From Marinoscillum luteum (GTDB lineage: Bacteria; Bacteroidota; Bacteroidia; Cytophagales; Cyclobacteriaceae), in the NCBI RefSeq assembly GCF_044005705.1, contig NZ_JBIPKE010000016.1, positions 124,001 to 188,000 of the forward strand: 64,000 bases of DNA, in the 5' to 3' direction. This document shows positions 52,251-62,515 of the stretch, one piece after another. The position numbers and the translations under genes were made by a program. The notes under the pieces were generated by a model that saw only the letters and a program-made list of their open reading frames with translations, did no database searches and was not told the origin of the DNA. Position 1 is the stretch's first letter; each line of letters starts with the position of its first letter.

Positions 52251-55200
52251 ATGATTGCAGACGTTTTTATAAAAAGACCTGTAACGGCCATCGTGATTTC
52301 CGTAGTGATCGTACTGGTGGGCCTGATAGCCATGACCACCCTGCCGGTTTCACAATACCCGGACATTACACCGCCTACAGTGTCCATCAGTGGAAATTAC
52401 ATTGGGGCTGATGCCGAGACGGTGGAGCAAACCACCACCACAGCCATAGAAACCCAGGTGAATGGTACGCCAGGTATGACCTACATGTCCAGCAACAGTA
52501 CCGCTAGTGGAGCCAGTAGTGTCACAGTCACTTTTGACGTGGGTACTGATATTGACATTGCTACGCTGGATGTACAAAACCGGGTGAGTGTAGCGGAGCC
52601 TTCTTTGCCAGAAATTGTGAAGCGGCTTGGGCTGACTGTGAGAAAGAGAAATCCGAGTATTTTCATGGCCCTGGCACTCTACTCTCCTGAAGGGACCCAT
52701 GATGCCACCTATCTTGGCAACTATGCAAACATCTATCTGAAAGATGCCATGCTCCGTGTAAAGGGCGTGGGCGATATCGTCTCTGTGGGGGATGATTTTG
52801 GAATGCGTATTTGGCTGAATCCGGATAAGTTGGCGAGCCTGAAGATCACTCCGGCTGAAGTTAACGCAGCGCTGGCTGAGCAGAACCTGCAGATGTCCGC
52901 CGGGACAATTGGCGGGACACCACAGCCAAAAACACAAGCATTTGAGTACAATGTGATCAGCAATAGCCGGATCAATACGGTGGAGGATTTTGAGAACATC
53001 GTAGTACGTACCAATCCGCAGACGGGGAGCATGGTCTATTTGTCTGACATTGCCCGGGTGGAGTTGGCTAAGTTCAATTATGGAAACCACCCATTTGTGA
53101 TGGGACATGAGGCTGCCTTTATGCTTCTTTATTTGGAGCCGGGAGCCAATGCCCTGGAAACAGGCAAAGGAGTGGAAAAGGCCCTGACCGAATTAAGGGC
53201 ATCATTTCCAAAAGATGTGGATTTTTTGATTCCCCTGGAAACCACTTCTGTGGTTGAGGTTTCGATCAGTGAGGTGACCCATACACTGCTGGAAGCACTG
53301 GCTCTCGTGGTATTTGTGGTGTTTTTATTCCTCCAAAACTGGAGGGCTACCCTGATTCCAATTTTAGCGATCCCGGTTTCTTTGATCGGTACATTCATCT
53401 TTTTTGTACCCTTTGGATTTACCATCAACACCCTGACGCTATTCGCCTTTGTATTGGCCATAGGTATCGTGGTAGATGATGCCATCGTGGTGGTGGAGGC
53501 CATCCAGCACAACATTGATGCCTATAAGATGTCTGCCAAAGAAGCCACTAAAAAGGCCATGAAGGAGATCTCCGGTCCGGTTATCGCCATTGCTTTGATC
53601 CTGGCGGCGGTGTTTGTGCCTGTTGGCTTTGTGCCTGGTATCGTGGGCAAGCTTTATCAGCAGTTTGCCATTACCATTGCCATTTCTGTTGTGATTTCAG
53701 CGTTTGTGGCTTTGTCCCTTACTCCGGCACTGAGCATGATGCTCCTCAAACCTTCCAACACGGGAGAAAAACGCAATCTCCTTGATCGCTTTTTTATGGC
53801 GTTCAACCGCTGGTTTGATAGGGTGTCTGGATCATACACCAAAAGTGTAAGTACCTGGATCAGAAAAACGCCATACGTATTGGTGATGATGATTTGTCTT
53901 TTTGTAGGGCTTACCTATATGTTCCAAACCAAACCTACGGGATTTGTACCCACGGAAGATGAGAAACGCATGTATGTGGCCTATGAAATGCCAGAGGGTA
54001 CGTCAACCACTCGAAACATTGAGCTTCATCTGGAGCTTCAGCGCAGGGTCATGAGCATCCCGGCTGTAGATGTGGTCGGCGGACTGGCGGGGCTGAACAT
54101 TCTGACCTTTTCGAATAAATCGAACTCAGGGACTCTTTTTGTAAACCTAAAACACTGGGATGATCGTGACCCTGAGACCGAGGGTGTTCCGCAAATTATG
54201 AATCAGATCCGTCAGATGACGGCCGATATCAAAGAAGCAAGGATTCTGGTCATTGCGCCACCGGCGATACCGGGATTGGGCCGGAGTTCAGGGTTTACCT
54301 TTGAGCTGCTGCAGACCACCAGTGGTGATGACATCAAAGCGTTTGAGGGAGTAATGAATCAATTTATTGGTGCTGCGAATCAGCGCCCTGAAATAGGGAT
54401 GGCATATTCTTTCTTCTCCGCCCGCACACCGAGTTATCAGGTAGACCTGGACAAGGAAAAAGCCAAGAAACTGGGGGTGTCAGTGTCAGAGGCTTACAGC
54501 ACCATCTCCACCTTGCTGGCCAGTAGCTATGTGAATGACTTCAATATTTATGGACGAAACTTTCGGGTAGTTACTCAAGCGGATACGGTGTATCGAAGTG
54601 ACATAAGCGATATCGGGCGATATCACGTACGAAATAGTGTGGGAGACATGGTGCCCCTGAGTGCGCTGATTACCACCAAAATGATCGAAACACCGGCGGT
54701 TATTTCACACTACAATATCTATCGGTCAGCGGAGATCCTCGGCGCAGCCAGTGATGGATACAGCAGTGGCCAGGCCATTGAGGCATTGCGTGAAGTGGCA
54801 GATCAGGTATTGCCTGCAGGCTATAGCTATGAGTTTAGCGGGATGAGCCGTGAGGAAATCAAAGCAGGGAGCAGCACGGGGATCATTTTCGCCATCTCCA
54901 TCTTATTTGTCTTTTTGTTTCTGACAGCCCTTTATGAAAGCTGGTCCGTTCCTTTTTCGGTATTGTTTGCGGTACCTATTGGAGCCTTTGGTTCTATTCT
55001 CACCCTCATGCTCCTGCCGGGACTTACCAATAACATCTACGCACAGATTGGCTTGATTACGCTGATAGGTCTGGCGGCTAAAAATGCCATTCTGATTGTG
55101 GAGTTTGCCAAGGAACGCGTGGATCAGGGAATGGATATCGTGGAGTCCACACTGGAGGCGGTACGCCTGAGGCTAAGACCAATTATTATGACCTCATTGG

Positions 55201-55391
55201 CCTTTATCCTTGGGGTAATGCCACTGGCCTTTTCATCTGGAGCAGGAGCGGAAGCACGTAAGACTATTGGCTGGACTGTAGCTGGAGGGATGATTGCGGC
55301 CAGTTCGCTTGCCATCTTTGTGGTGCCGGTACTGTATGTCATGATCACCAAGATCGCTTACCGCAAAAAGAAAGGAGAAGCAACCAGCTGA
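52251..55391 (+). CDS. RND multidrug efflux pump (AcrB/HAE1 family)
   Basis: 1046 residues, the normal length of hydrophobe/amphiphile RND pumps. Twelve membrane helices with two large periplasmic loops. The proton-relay pair Asp409/Asp410 sits in IGIVVDDAIVVVEAI; the N-terminus FIKRPVTAIVISVVIVLVG and SQYPDITPP, and the C-terminal LAAKNAILIVEFA, are standard. It exports hydrophobic compounds such as drugs, detergents or bile-like acids using the proton gradient. As a full tripartite operon with its own TetR regulator it is probably inducible. The substrate range cannot be told from sequence. Confidence 0.95.
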   Translation: MIADVFIKRPVTAIVISVVIVLVGLIAMTTLPVSQYPDITPPTVSISGNYIGADAETVEQTTTTAIETQVNGTPGMTYMSSNSTASGASSVTVTFDVGTDIDIATLDVQNRVSVAEPSLPEIVKRLGLTVRKRNPSIFMALALYSPEGTHDATYLGNYANIYLKDAMLRVKGVGDIVSVGDDFGMRIWLNPDKLASLKITPAEVNAALAEQNLQMSAGTIGGTPQPKTQAFEYNVISNSRINTVEDFENIVVRTNPQTGSMVYLSDIARVELAKFNYGNHPFVMGHEAAFMLLYLEPGANALETGKGVEKALTELRASFPKDVDFLIPLETTSVVEVSISEVTHTLLEALALVVFVVFLFLQNWRATLIPILAIPVSLIGTFIFFVPFGFTINTLTLFAFVLAIGIVVDDAIVVVEAIQHNIDAYKMSAKEATKKAMKEISGPVIAIALILAAVFVPVGFVPGIVGKLYQQFAITIAISVVISAFVALSLTPALSMMLLKPSNTGEKRNLLDRFFMAFNRWFDRVSGSYTKSVSTWIRKTPYVLVMMICLFVGLTYMFQTKPTGFVPTEDEKRMYVAYEMPEGTSTTRNIELHLELQRRVMSIPAVDVVGGLAGLNILTFSNKSNSGTLFVNLKHWDDRDPETEGVPQIMNQIRQMTADIKEARILVIAPPAIPGLGRSSGFTFELLQTTSGDDIKAFEGVMNQFIGAANQRPEIGMAYSFFSARTPSYQVDLDKEKAKKLGVSVSEAYSTISTLLASSYVNDFNIYGRNFRVVTQADTVYRSDISDIGRYHVRNSVGDMVPLSALITTKMIETPAVISHYNIYRSAEILGAASDGYSSGQAIEALREVADQVLPAGYSYEFSGMSREEIKAGSSTGIIFAISILFVFLFLTALYESWSVPFSVLFAVPIGAFGSILTLMLLPGLTNNIYAQIGLITLIGLAAKNAILIVEFAKERVDQGMDIVESTLEAVRLRLRPIIMTSLAFILGVMPLAFSSGAGAEARKTIGWTVAGGMIAASSLAIFVVPVLYVMITKIAYRKKKGEATS

Positions 55392-55413
55392 TCAAACAAA
55401 TTATTCGATATTG

Positions 55414-55446
55414 AAAGCGCCTTTGTTCACTCAGAGGCGCTTTTTT
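55414..55446 (+). terminator. Rho-independent terminator after the efflux operon
   Basis: Perfect 9-bp stem AAAGCGCCT (55414-55422) / AGGCGCTTT (55435-55443), 12-nt loop, followed by more T. It lies between the RND gene and the stop of the convergent DUF4302 gene, and may work in both directions. Confidence 0.85.
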
Positions 55447-55447
55447 A

Positions 55448-56821
55448 TTACCTCACCAGCACAAACTCATAGCCATTGCAGGGGTTGTAAAACTGGTACA
55501 CGGTGAGTCCGCGAATGGGGAGGTCATAGGCATATACCGAGCCGCCATCGAACACTTCATCCAAAATTTCTGTCAGGGCAGCTTCTTCTTCTGGAGTGGG
55601 AGCAGAGGAGTAATAGTAGTTATCCAGCCAATCTATTTGCAGCCGGTTACCCACGGCAGTAGGAGTGAATGAGCGGAGGTAGAAAGCGCTGTTCTCTTGA
55701 TCATCTTCCACCAAAAAGCCCACGGAATTTGCGGGGATGCTGTCCGACTCAAACCCATAAGTCATGATAAAGGCGAGTGCGTTGGGGAGCTTCTGGCTGA
55801 TACTGCCTTCTTCTGCCAACGAGCGTAGACTGTCGTCAAAAATGAAGGGAATGTTCACACTGTATAGGCTGCCAGCTTGTGGCTCAAAGCCCAACCCACT
55901 GCTGTTGAAGAGGTTTTTGGTGAGGCTTCCACCTCCGGGGAGGCTGTAAACGGGTGTGGACTCAGCGGAGGTTTCACACAATGGCGCTCCGGTTTCAGAA
56001 AAGTCTCCAAGGGTCAGTTCACTGAGCTCAAAGCCTTTGCCCCCCACCTTGATCTGTATAGGTTGGTTGAAAATGATTTTTCCACCCATGAAAGTATATC
56101 CGCTGGATTGATTCAGGCTTACATGGGTTCCGGACAAAACTTCCTCCAGGGTACTTCCCGATCCGGCCAGATCGAAGAGCACCGTTCGTTTGGCCAGATC
56201 TACCGACCAGAATACGGAGATGTCCAGGTCACTGAGATAAAGCTGCTGAGTAGGGTTAGCTCCACCGAAAAGTCTTGGAGACTGCCCTGCATACAGATCA
56301 AAATTTGCAGCGATCTCTCGCGAAAAGGCTGACGCGTCTGTGGCATTGGCTGGAGTGAAAACAATGGAGCTGGGATCATTCAGGTCTGATTTACTACGGA
56401 AGTAAAGATCACCATCGTCTTTTTCCTCATAGACAAACTCAAACTCCGCACCAAAGCTGGCCTGATCCAGTTCGAAAAGATAATGGAGCGCGCCATAGGT
56501 TTCGAAAATAAGCTCCAATCCCTGCCCGGCATCTATCCGGTAGGGAATGGTCTGTTCGTGAAATTCCCCGGCGTTGGCGGCCAGGTCGGTGGAGATGGTG
56601 ACTGTGCCATCGGTTTTAAACTTCATGATCATGAAAAAAGCACCAGAAGCAGAAGTGGGCTGATACAGGACTTTCCACCCCTCGGAAGGGTCTGTGAGAT
56701 CGTCGCGGAGGTTTTCGATGGCCGTAGACACCCGGTCTTCCACAGAGGGCAGTCCTTTTTTATCCTCCTGGCAGGCGGTGAACAGACTCACGATCAATAG
56801 GCTCAGTAGAATCTTCCTCAT
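55448..56821 (-). CDS. DUF4302-type surface lipoprotein
   Basis: 457 residues with a lipobox (LFTAC, Cys17). The N-terminal part SVEDRVSTAIENLRDDLTDP, then GWKVLYQPTSASGAFFMIMKFKTDGTV, is typical of the DUF4302 family, found in SusCD-type loci of Bacteroidota. The rest is beta-rich, with several Asp/Gly turns. The function is unknown; position as last gene of a SusCD operon suggests a surface accessory that binds or handles the imported substrate. It starts 4 nt after the peptidase gene stop. A shared terminator region lies after its stop. Confidence 0.85.
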   Translation of the reverse strand: MRKILLSLLIVSLFTACQEDKKGLPSVEDRVSTAIENLRDDLTDPSEGWKVLYQPTSASGAFFMIMKFKTDGTVTISTDLAANAGEFHEQTIPYRIDAGQGLELIFETYGALHYLFELDQASFGAEFEFVYEEKDDGDLYFRSKSDLNDPSSIVFTPANATDASAFSREIAANFDLYAGQSPRLFGGANPTQQLYLSDLDISVFWSVDLAKRTVLFDLAGSGSTLEEVLSGTHVSLNQSSGYTFMGGKIIFNQPIQIKVGGKGFELSELTLGDFSETGAPLCETSAESTPVYSLPGGGSLTKNLFNSSGLGFEPQAGSLYSVNIPFIFDDSLRSLAEEGSISQKLPNALAFIMTYGFESDSIPANSVGFLVEDDQENSAFYLRSFTPTAVGNRLQIDWLDNYYYSSAPTPEEEAALTEILDEVFDGGSVYAYDLPIRGLTVYQFYNPCNGYEFVLVR

Positions 56822-56825
56822 TGGT

Positions 56826-57698
56826 TTAAAGTTTGGACTGAATGACGTTCCTCAGTTCAGTCAAATCTATTCCCGTTACTTTTTTGTAGTGACCAGTGAT
56901 GGCAGCTAGTTTTTCAGCAATAAATTCCTTGCCCGTGTTTTGGGCTTCGCACTCAGCCGTGCCACAATCTTCTTCCAGTGTAATGAAGTGCGCATCAAAT
57001 TCCGGGTCGAACAGGTAAAATGCCACCGTTTCTGCAAAGTCTTCATTGGGTGAGCTGGTGGCGTAGGGTGACACAAAGCCCCTGATCAGCGCTTCATCAT
57101 CGGTGAGATTATACCAGGAACCCGCACTGGTATAACCAGCCGTGGTGATGGTCTCAAAAGAGGCAGGAAGCTTGTAGCGCTGATGTACCGTATGAGCAAA
57201 CTCGTGATAGACTGTTTGGAGTTGCAGCTCGCGCCAGTCCAGGTCTTCAGGGTCTATGGCGTTCACATTGGTGAAGGTGATTCTGGACCCTGCGTCGGCA
57301 GACCCCAGTGTGACAGTGCCATCCGGATTATAGATAAATCCACCCAGGAAAATAATTTCCGGCGGCACATGGCCACGGAAAAAGACCTCACCATTGGTGA
57401 CTTCCAGGTAGGGGTCGATCCAGTATTTTTCAATAAAATCCAGCATGGGGCGAACCACTTCCAGTCTGGGAGGAGTGACCCGCTCCCCTGTGGCCACATA
57501 CCGATCCACATACCGGTAGCGGATGGCCATATCATACTCTTCTGTAAAGTGCTCTTCTATGTATTCATCCAGCTCGGTGAGGGTTACATCATTGTCCTTC
57601 TCCGGGATGTTCAGGCTTTCGTCGGGATAGCATCCAGACAGGCTTGCGACCAGCGCAATCAGTAGCCATCGCTTCGATATGTTCCGCCCTTTCCTCAT
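56826..57698 (-). CDS. Zinc-binding surface metallopeptidase lipoprotein (Peptidase_Mx1-like)
   Basis: 290 residues with a lipobox (LSGC, Cys23). The zincin motif HEFAHTVHQ (in QTVYHEFAHTVHQRYKLP) carries two His ligands and the catalytic Glu; a downstream EDFAETVAFY gives the likely third ligand Glu. This matches the putative zinc-binding metallopeptidases encoded beside SusD genes. It should act on peptides or proteins at the cell surface to feed the SusCD pair. The ATG overlaps the SusD stop by 4 nt. The mature protein is of normal length. Substrate unknown. Confidence 0.88.
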   Translation of the reverse strand: MRKGRNISKRWLLIALVASLSGCYPDESLNIPEKDNDVTLTELDEYIEEHFTEEYDMAIRYRYVDRYVATGERVTPPRLEVVRPMLDFIEKYWIDPYLEVTNGEVFFRGHVPPEIIFLGGFIYNPDGTVTLGSADAGSRITFTNVNAIDPEDLDWRELQLQTVYHEFAHTVHQRYKLPASFETITTAGYTSAGSWYNLTDDEALIRGFVSPYATSSPNEDFAETVAFYLFDPEFDAHFITLEEDCGTAECEAQNTGKEFIAEKLAAITGHYKKVTGIDLTELRNVIQSKL

Positions 57699-59191
57699 CT
57701 TTCGTTGGGTTCAAGCCCACCCACCTCAATGGCAGATTGTGGGATTTGTAAAACTCTTCTTAGGTCATCACCGCTGAGCGAGATGGTGGAGCCATCGGAC
57801 AACTCATGAGTCACGGAGATACCGTATCGTTTGATGTCAAACCAGCGAAGACCTTGAATGATAAACTCCTTTCGTCGTTCGAAAAGGATATAGTTAAGTA
57901 ATATCAACTGATCTGTAAATGTGGGATCATTATTGGCCCCAAAGAATGCCCGCAGGTTCTCAAAAGTGAGGGTGGTGTTGCCACCGCTGTATCGCCGGGC
58001 CACAAACACGTTGAGATCTGCCAATGCTCCGTTGAGGTCATTTTGAATGGTATACGCCTCTGCCCGGTTCAATAGGACTTCCTCTCCGCTAAAGGAAATG
58101 GCGATGTGGTAGGGCAGGCCCACATTGGAGTTGAGACTGCTGCGCTCAAAAAGATTTTGAAACCTCACCGGTAACAGTGCATTGTCACCTTTCACAAAGG
58201 CGGGGTTTTCACGCTCGTCGGTTGTGCCCGGAAAAGGGGAAGCCGCAAAGAGGTCCGAATAAAAATCCGAAAGAGGCCCATGAGCGAAATCGGGTCGCTG
58301 GACCAACGAGATTTTGCGCATGAGTAAAAAATTTCCGGGGAGATCTGGAGAAGTGTAGAGCTGTGGATACCCCGTAATGGAAGACTTGGCATTCTGAAAC
58401 TCTTCAGAGGTGAGATCACGGATAAAGCTGCCGGGATTGGCACCCAAAAGCTCCGTACTGTACTGAATGCAGCGGGTCACATCTCCTTTATACAGGTAGA
58501 AACGAGAGGCGAAGGCCAGTGCCGCATTGGTATTGAAATGGTATTTCCCCGAATTGCCAAAATAACTGTCATTAACTTTTTCCAATCCATCCAGCAGGTC
58601 ATCCTCTACTTCATTGTATACTTTTTTTACGGACTCACGCTCATAGGTTTCTATAAAGACCGTTTCAGGCGTTTTTACATAAGGCACACCATCACCGGAA
58701 GATTCCACGGTATAATGCTCTCCAAATAAGTTGACCAACATAAAGTGGCCATACGCTCTTGTAAGCTTGGCTTCAGCCTCTATAGCGTCTTTTCGTATTT
58801 CTTCTTCCTCTGAGGTTACCTCAAAACCATCCAGCACGGCCAGTACTTCATTGGCATGGGCGATGGCATTGTAGGTTTCATACCAAAAGAAATCTGGTGT
58901 GTCCTGCTCCGTAGGCCCACTGGTGATGTCTTCCCACTGGTAGGCCTGTTCCTGGCTCTGCCTGATGGTGACGCCTGTGGTAAAGCCCACATTATCGGTC
59001 ATCCATTCGGTGAATGCCGGACTGGCCACGGAATAGGCATTGGTCAGGAGCTGGGCACTTTTGTCCAGAGAATTGAGGTTGACGCGATTGTCGGGTACTT
59101 CGTCCAGAAAGTCATCGCAGCCAAGGAGTCCCCCAATGAGGAGCCCTCCCATCAGCATTTTTTCGAGTCGGTATCGTCTTTGCTTTTTCAT
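57695..59191 (-). CDS. SusD/RagB-family surface substrate-binding lipoprotein
   Basis: 498 residues with a lipobox (GGLLGC, about Cys26). The start CDDFLDEVPDNRVNL is the standard SusD beginning; further on FYLYKGD and the C-terminal LNYILFERRKEFIIQGLRWFDIKRYG (split: LFERRKEF and RWFDIKRYG) are conserved family motifs. SusD lids close over the SusC barrel and hold the substrate. The ATG at 59191 overlaps the SusC stop by 1 nt. The neighbouring peptidase suggests peptides, not glycans, as in the RagAB system. The specificity itself is not visible. Confidence 0.95.
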   Translation of the reverse strand: MKKQRRYRLEKMLMGGLLIGGLLGCDDFLDEVPDNRVNLNSLDKSAQLLTNAYSVASPAFTEWMTDNVGFTTGVTIRQSQEQAYQWEDITSGPTEQDTPDFFWYETYNAIAHANEVLAVLDGFEVTSEEEEIRKDAIEAEAKLTRAYGHFMLVNLFGEHYTVESSGDGVPYVKTPETVFIETYERESVKKVYNEVEDDLLDGLEKVNDSYFGNSGKYHFNTNAALAFASRFYLYKGDVTRCIQYSTELLGANPGSFIRDLTSEEFQNAKSSITGYPQLYTSPDLPGNFLLMRKISLVQRPDFAHGPLSDFYSDLFAASPFPGTTDERENPAFVKGDNALLPVRFQNLFERSSLNSNVGLPYHIAISFSGEEVLLNRAEAYTIQNDLNGALADLNVFVARRYSGGNTTLTFENLRAFFGANNDPTFTDQLILLNYILFERRKEFIIQGLRWFDIKRYGISVTHELSDGSTISLSGDDLRRVLQIPQSAIEVGGLEPNER

Positions 59192-62100
59192 CAAAATCCT
59201 ACGTTAAGTGAAAAAGTGATGGTTTTGGGCTGTGGTAGTGAAACCCCGCCACTGCTGAAAAACTCAGGGTCCTGACCTTTGAGTTTTTTATCTGAGTACA
59301 AAAGCGCAATGTTTTGCCCCTCAAGGCTCAGCGACGCACTGGATAGTCCCATGCGCCCGATAAGCGCCGGAGGGATGGCGTAGGAGAGGCGCACCGTCCT
59401 TAGGCGCAGGTAGTCTCCATTCGCTACACGCGCGGTACTTTTATTATATAGCTGATAAGCCAGCACCACATTACCATTGCTTTGGGCTACGCCCCGGTCC
59501 AGGATCACCGGATAGTCCGTCAGCTCCTCATCTCCGGGCACCGCCCAGCGATTGATCAACTCCGCCGGCAGGGCATCAAAGTCCGTATAGGTGGCAAAGA
59601 AGGCATCATTCAGGCGAATTTTATAATCAAATTTATAGGACAACAATACCATCAGTGAGAAGCCTTTGTACCCTAAGGTGTTGGTCAGACCTCCCGCCCC
59701 GCGAGGCTCTACGGGTCCTTCGTATTGGAGTGTGGAGGTCAGGCTCCCACGATCCTGGAGGTCGTATTGGTATACAATTTCATTGTTTTCATCGTAAAAG
59801 GTAGGCACCCCCTGTTCATTCAGTCCGGCAAACCGGGTCGAAAAGAGCCCTCTTCGTGGGCCTCCCAAAACGGCGGCACCATTCTGACCAATGGCATCAG
59901 CAATCCTGGGTCCAAAATCCAGCCGCGTGATCTTGTCTATGGTATAGCCCACGTTGAAGTTGGTGCGCCAGGTGAAGTCACGGCCTTGGAGGTTTTCGGT
60001 AGAAATGGAAGCTTCAAAGCCATCCGCATCCATGTCGGCAAAGTTTCCGGTCTTTAGCCCCTGGCCACCAATACCACTGGTTTGCACTGTACCGATAAGG
60101 TCGTAGGCGTTTCTTCTGTAGTAGTTAAAAGAACCGCTGACCCGGTTTTTCAAAACGGCAATGTCCATGCCCACATTGAGTTCTTTGAGTTTTTCCCAGG
60201 TGAGTTCAGTGTTGGTGAGGTCCTGAATGTAGAGGTATGGCTCCACATCAGTGGGTCGCACGGTCACGTCGGCCTGCAGGTTGAGCAGTGCGCTGGCATT
60301 CGGGGGCAGGTTACCGGAGATGCCATAGGTACCTCTTAGCTTGAGGTTGTCAATGAAAGGGATGTTGAAAAAAGACTCGTTGGTGACGTTCCAGGCGCCA
60401 CTCACATTCCAGGTAGGTAGATAGCGTGCGGCCTTACTTTCGCCCAGCTGGTTGGAGCCGTCATAGCGCACGGTGAAGTTGGCAATATACCTTGATTTGT
60501 AGGCATATCCTCCGTTGACGAAAAGCCCCAGAAACCTGTCTTTTGATGAGGAAAGTCTGTAATAATCTATATTCTGCAGGTTGAAAAACTCAATAATATT
60601 AGGGTCTGTGATGACTATGCCACCACTCTCATAGATCACGCCCATGCCGGTGGTGCTGGATTCGGTTCGGTTCGAAAACCGAATTTCCTGCCCTGCAAGC
60701 ACATTGATCTCATGAGCTTCTGCAAAAGTTCGGTTCCAATCGGCGCTGATTCGAGCATAAAAGTTTAACAGCTCACTTTGATCGAGGTAATTGAAACCAC
60801 CCTGGGGGAGCACCACTACAGGATTGAGGCCCGGGTTGTCCGGGTCGCGGTAGAGGAGGTTATTGGCATCCTGGATAAACTGGGTGCCATTGGCTCTGTA
60901 GGCTTCTGCCTGGTTGGAGTTTTCATGAACCGTATGGTCACGTACGGTATTGGCGTACCGTGCTTGCAGCACCCCTTTGAAAGACAGGTTTTTACTTGGG
61001 TTGACTTCAAAATCCGTTTGTGCTGAAAAGTCTGATACTGTAATGTCAATATAGTTGAGCTCCAGTTCCTCCAGTATATTGAAGGGGGCATAGTTTCTTC
61101 TGAAATATTCCAGATTCCCGTCATCGTCATACGGACGAATGGATCGGGCGGTATTCAGCGCATAGCTGAACGGATTGATGTCAAAGTTTCTACTGAAGCG
61201 TCCAGTGATCGGGTCAAATTCACGGTTTCGGGTACCTGGCACCCGCTGATCCCGATAGCTGGCAGATAGCTTGAGTCCGAAAGTGAAGATGTCAGAAAGG
61301 AAATAAGTGTTTCGGGAGGAGGCGGTCACCCGTTGCACATTGTCGGCGATGGTCTGACCCTGGTCATTGAGGAAACTAATGGAGTAATAACTGTTGGATT
61401 TTTCGCTACCCGCAGTGAAACTCACGGAGTGCTGTTGCTGCAGGGCTGCTTCGCGGAAAAGTACTTCAAACCAGTCCGTATTGGCATTTTCGTAAGTATT
61501 CAGGAACTCTTCATTCAGGGTGCCTCCGGGGCCCCACTCAAGTTCATGATTGGCGATCTGGGTAAACATCTTGCCCATGGCGCCATAGTTCTGCGCTCTC
61601 ACCGAGGTGGTGATATCCACCAGCCCTTTTTCATACAGCTCACGGTATACAGACATTTCCTGTGCCGAGTTCATCAGGTTAAACTGGTTGTAGGTGGGTC
61701 TTAACTTGAAGGAGTAATTACCGGAGTAGTTGACCCTCAGCTTCCCGCTTTTCCCCCTTTTGGTGGTGATCACAATGACCCCATTGGCAGCACGGGCACC
61801 GTAGATGGCGGTAGCTGAGGCGTCTTTCAGGATTTGGAAGGATTCTATGTCGTTCGGGTTGAGGTTGGCAATAGAGGAGCTGATGAGGGTATTGGCATTA
61901 CCGGAGATAAAGTCATCCGTATTGACATTGGCCAGGTCTTCCAGGATCACCCCGTCGATGACGAAAAGAGGCTGATTGTTTCCATTGATGGAGGCATTGC
62001 CCCGAATCCTGATTTTTGGGCTGGTGCCAAAGGTCCCCGAGACATTGTCCACATTCACCCCAGCCACCTGCCCTTCCAAAGCCCGGCTCACATCCGTGAG

Positions 62101-62496
62101 CCCATTGACTTTGATGTCATCCATTTGCAGACTCTCAGAGGCTCCGGTGAAAAGTTTACGGTCTACCTCCTGAAATCCTGTGATGACCACCTCGCCCAAT
62201 ACAGCAGTGGCCTCTTTCAGCTGGATGGTGATTGGACGGCTACTTTTGACCAGGTATTCTTCGCTTTCCATACCGATCATACTGATCACGATGGTTTGCC
62301 CTTGCGCTACACTGAGCCGGAAAGCGCCATCAAGGTCGGTGACTGTGCCCGTAGTTTCCCCTTTGACCTGCACGGTAGCACCAATGAGGCCTTCGCCAGA
62401 TTGATCCAGAATTTTCCCCGATAGGGCAATAGACTGAGCGCTTACCTGAACTGAAACAGCACTAAAAAGAACAGAAAGAATAAAAAGAAACCTCAT
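59191..62496 (-). CDS. SusC/RagA-family TonB-linked outer-membrane transporter
   Basis: 1101 residues: signal peptide (about 1-21, ending VSAQ), carboxypeptidase-regulatory-like domain (about 24-105; SGKILDQSGEGLIGATVQV), plug (about 110-235) with NGNNQPLFVIDGVILEDL, the family motif AIYGARAANGVIVITTKRGK (residue run ends the plug), and a 22-strand barrel that ends in Phe. It imports substrates held by SusD, powered by TonB. No STN domain. A lipoprotein gene lies 19 nt upstream in the operon; susD overlaps at the end. Length is at the upper end of the family. Confidence 0.95.
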   Translation of the reverse strand: MRFLFILSVLFSAVSVQVSAQSIALSGKILDQSGEGLIGATVQVKGETTGTVTDLDGAFRLSVAQGQTIVISMIGMESEEYLVKSSRPITIQLKEATAVLGEVVITGFQEVDRKLFTGASESLQMDDIKVNGLTDVSRALEGQVAGVNVDNVSGTFGTSPKIRIRGNASINGNNQPLFVIDGVILEDLANVNTDDFISGNANTLISSSIANLNPNDIESFQILKDASATAIYGARAANGVIVITTKRGKSGKLRVNYSGNYSFKLRPTYNQFNLMNSAQEMSVYRELYEKGLVDITTSVRAQNYGAMGKMFTQIANHELEWGPGGTLNEEFLNTYENANTDWFEVLFREAALQQQHSVSFTAGSEKSNSYYSISFLNDQGQTIADNVQRVTASSRNTYFLSDIFTFGLKLSASYRDQRVPGTRNREFDPITGRFSRNFDINPFSYALNTARSIRPYDDDGNLEYFRRNYAPFNILEELELNYIDITVSDFSAQTDFEVNPSKNLSFKGVLQARYANTVRDHTVHENSNQAEAYRANGTQFIQDANNLLYRDPDNPGLNPVVVLPQGGFNYLDQSELLNFYARISADWNRTFAEAHEINVLAGQEIRFSNRTESSTTGMGVIYESGGIVITDPNIIEFFNLQNIDYYRLSSSKDRFLGLFVNGGYAYKSRYIANFTVRYDGSNQLGESKAARYLPTWNVSGAWNVTNESFFNIPFIDNLKLRGTYGISGNLPPNASALLNLQADVTVRPTDVEPYLYIQDLTNTELTWEKLKELNVGMDIAVLKNRVSGSFNYYRRNAYDLIGTVQTSGIGGQGLKTGNFADMDADGFEASISTENLQGRDFTWRTNFNVGYTIDKITRLDFGPRIADAIGQNGAAVLGGPRRGLFSTRFAGLNEQGVPTFYDENNEIVYQYDLQDRGSLTSTLQYEGPVEPRGAGGLTNTLGYKGFSLMVLLSYKFDYKIRLNDAFFATYTDFDALPAELINRWAVPGDEELTDYPVILDRGVAQSNGNVVLAYQLYNKSTARVANGDYLRLRTVRLSYAIPPALIGRMGLSSASLSLEGQNIALLYSDKKLKGQDPEFFSSGGVSLPQPKTITFSLNVGF

Positions 62497-62515
62497 TCAT
62501 TTGGGTGGTTCAGTA

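Noticed and set aside
52350..53108. 252-codon open frame on the - strand
   Set aside because: Lies wholly within the RND pump gene, which has strong family motifs; the antisense frame is His/Ile-rich and has no recognisable domain.
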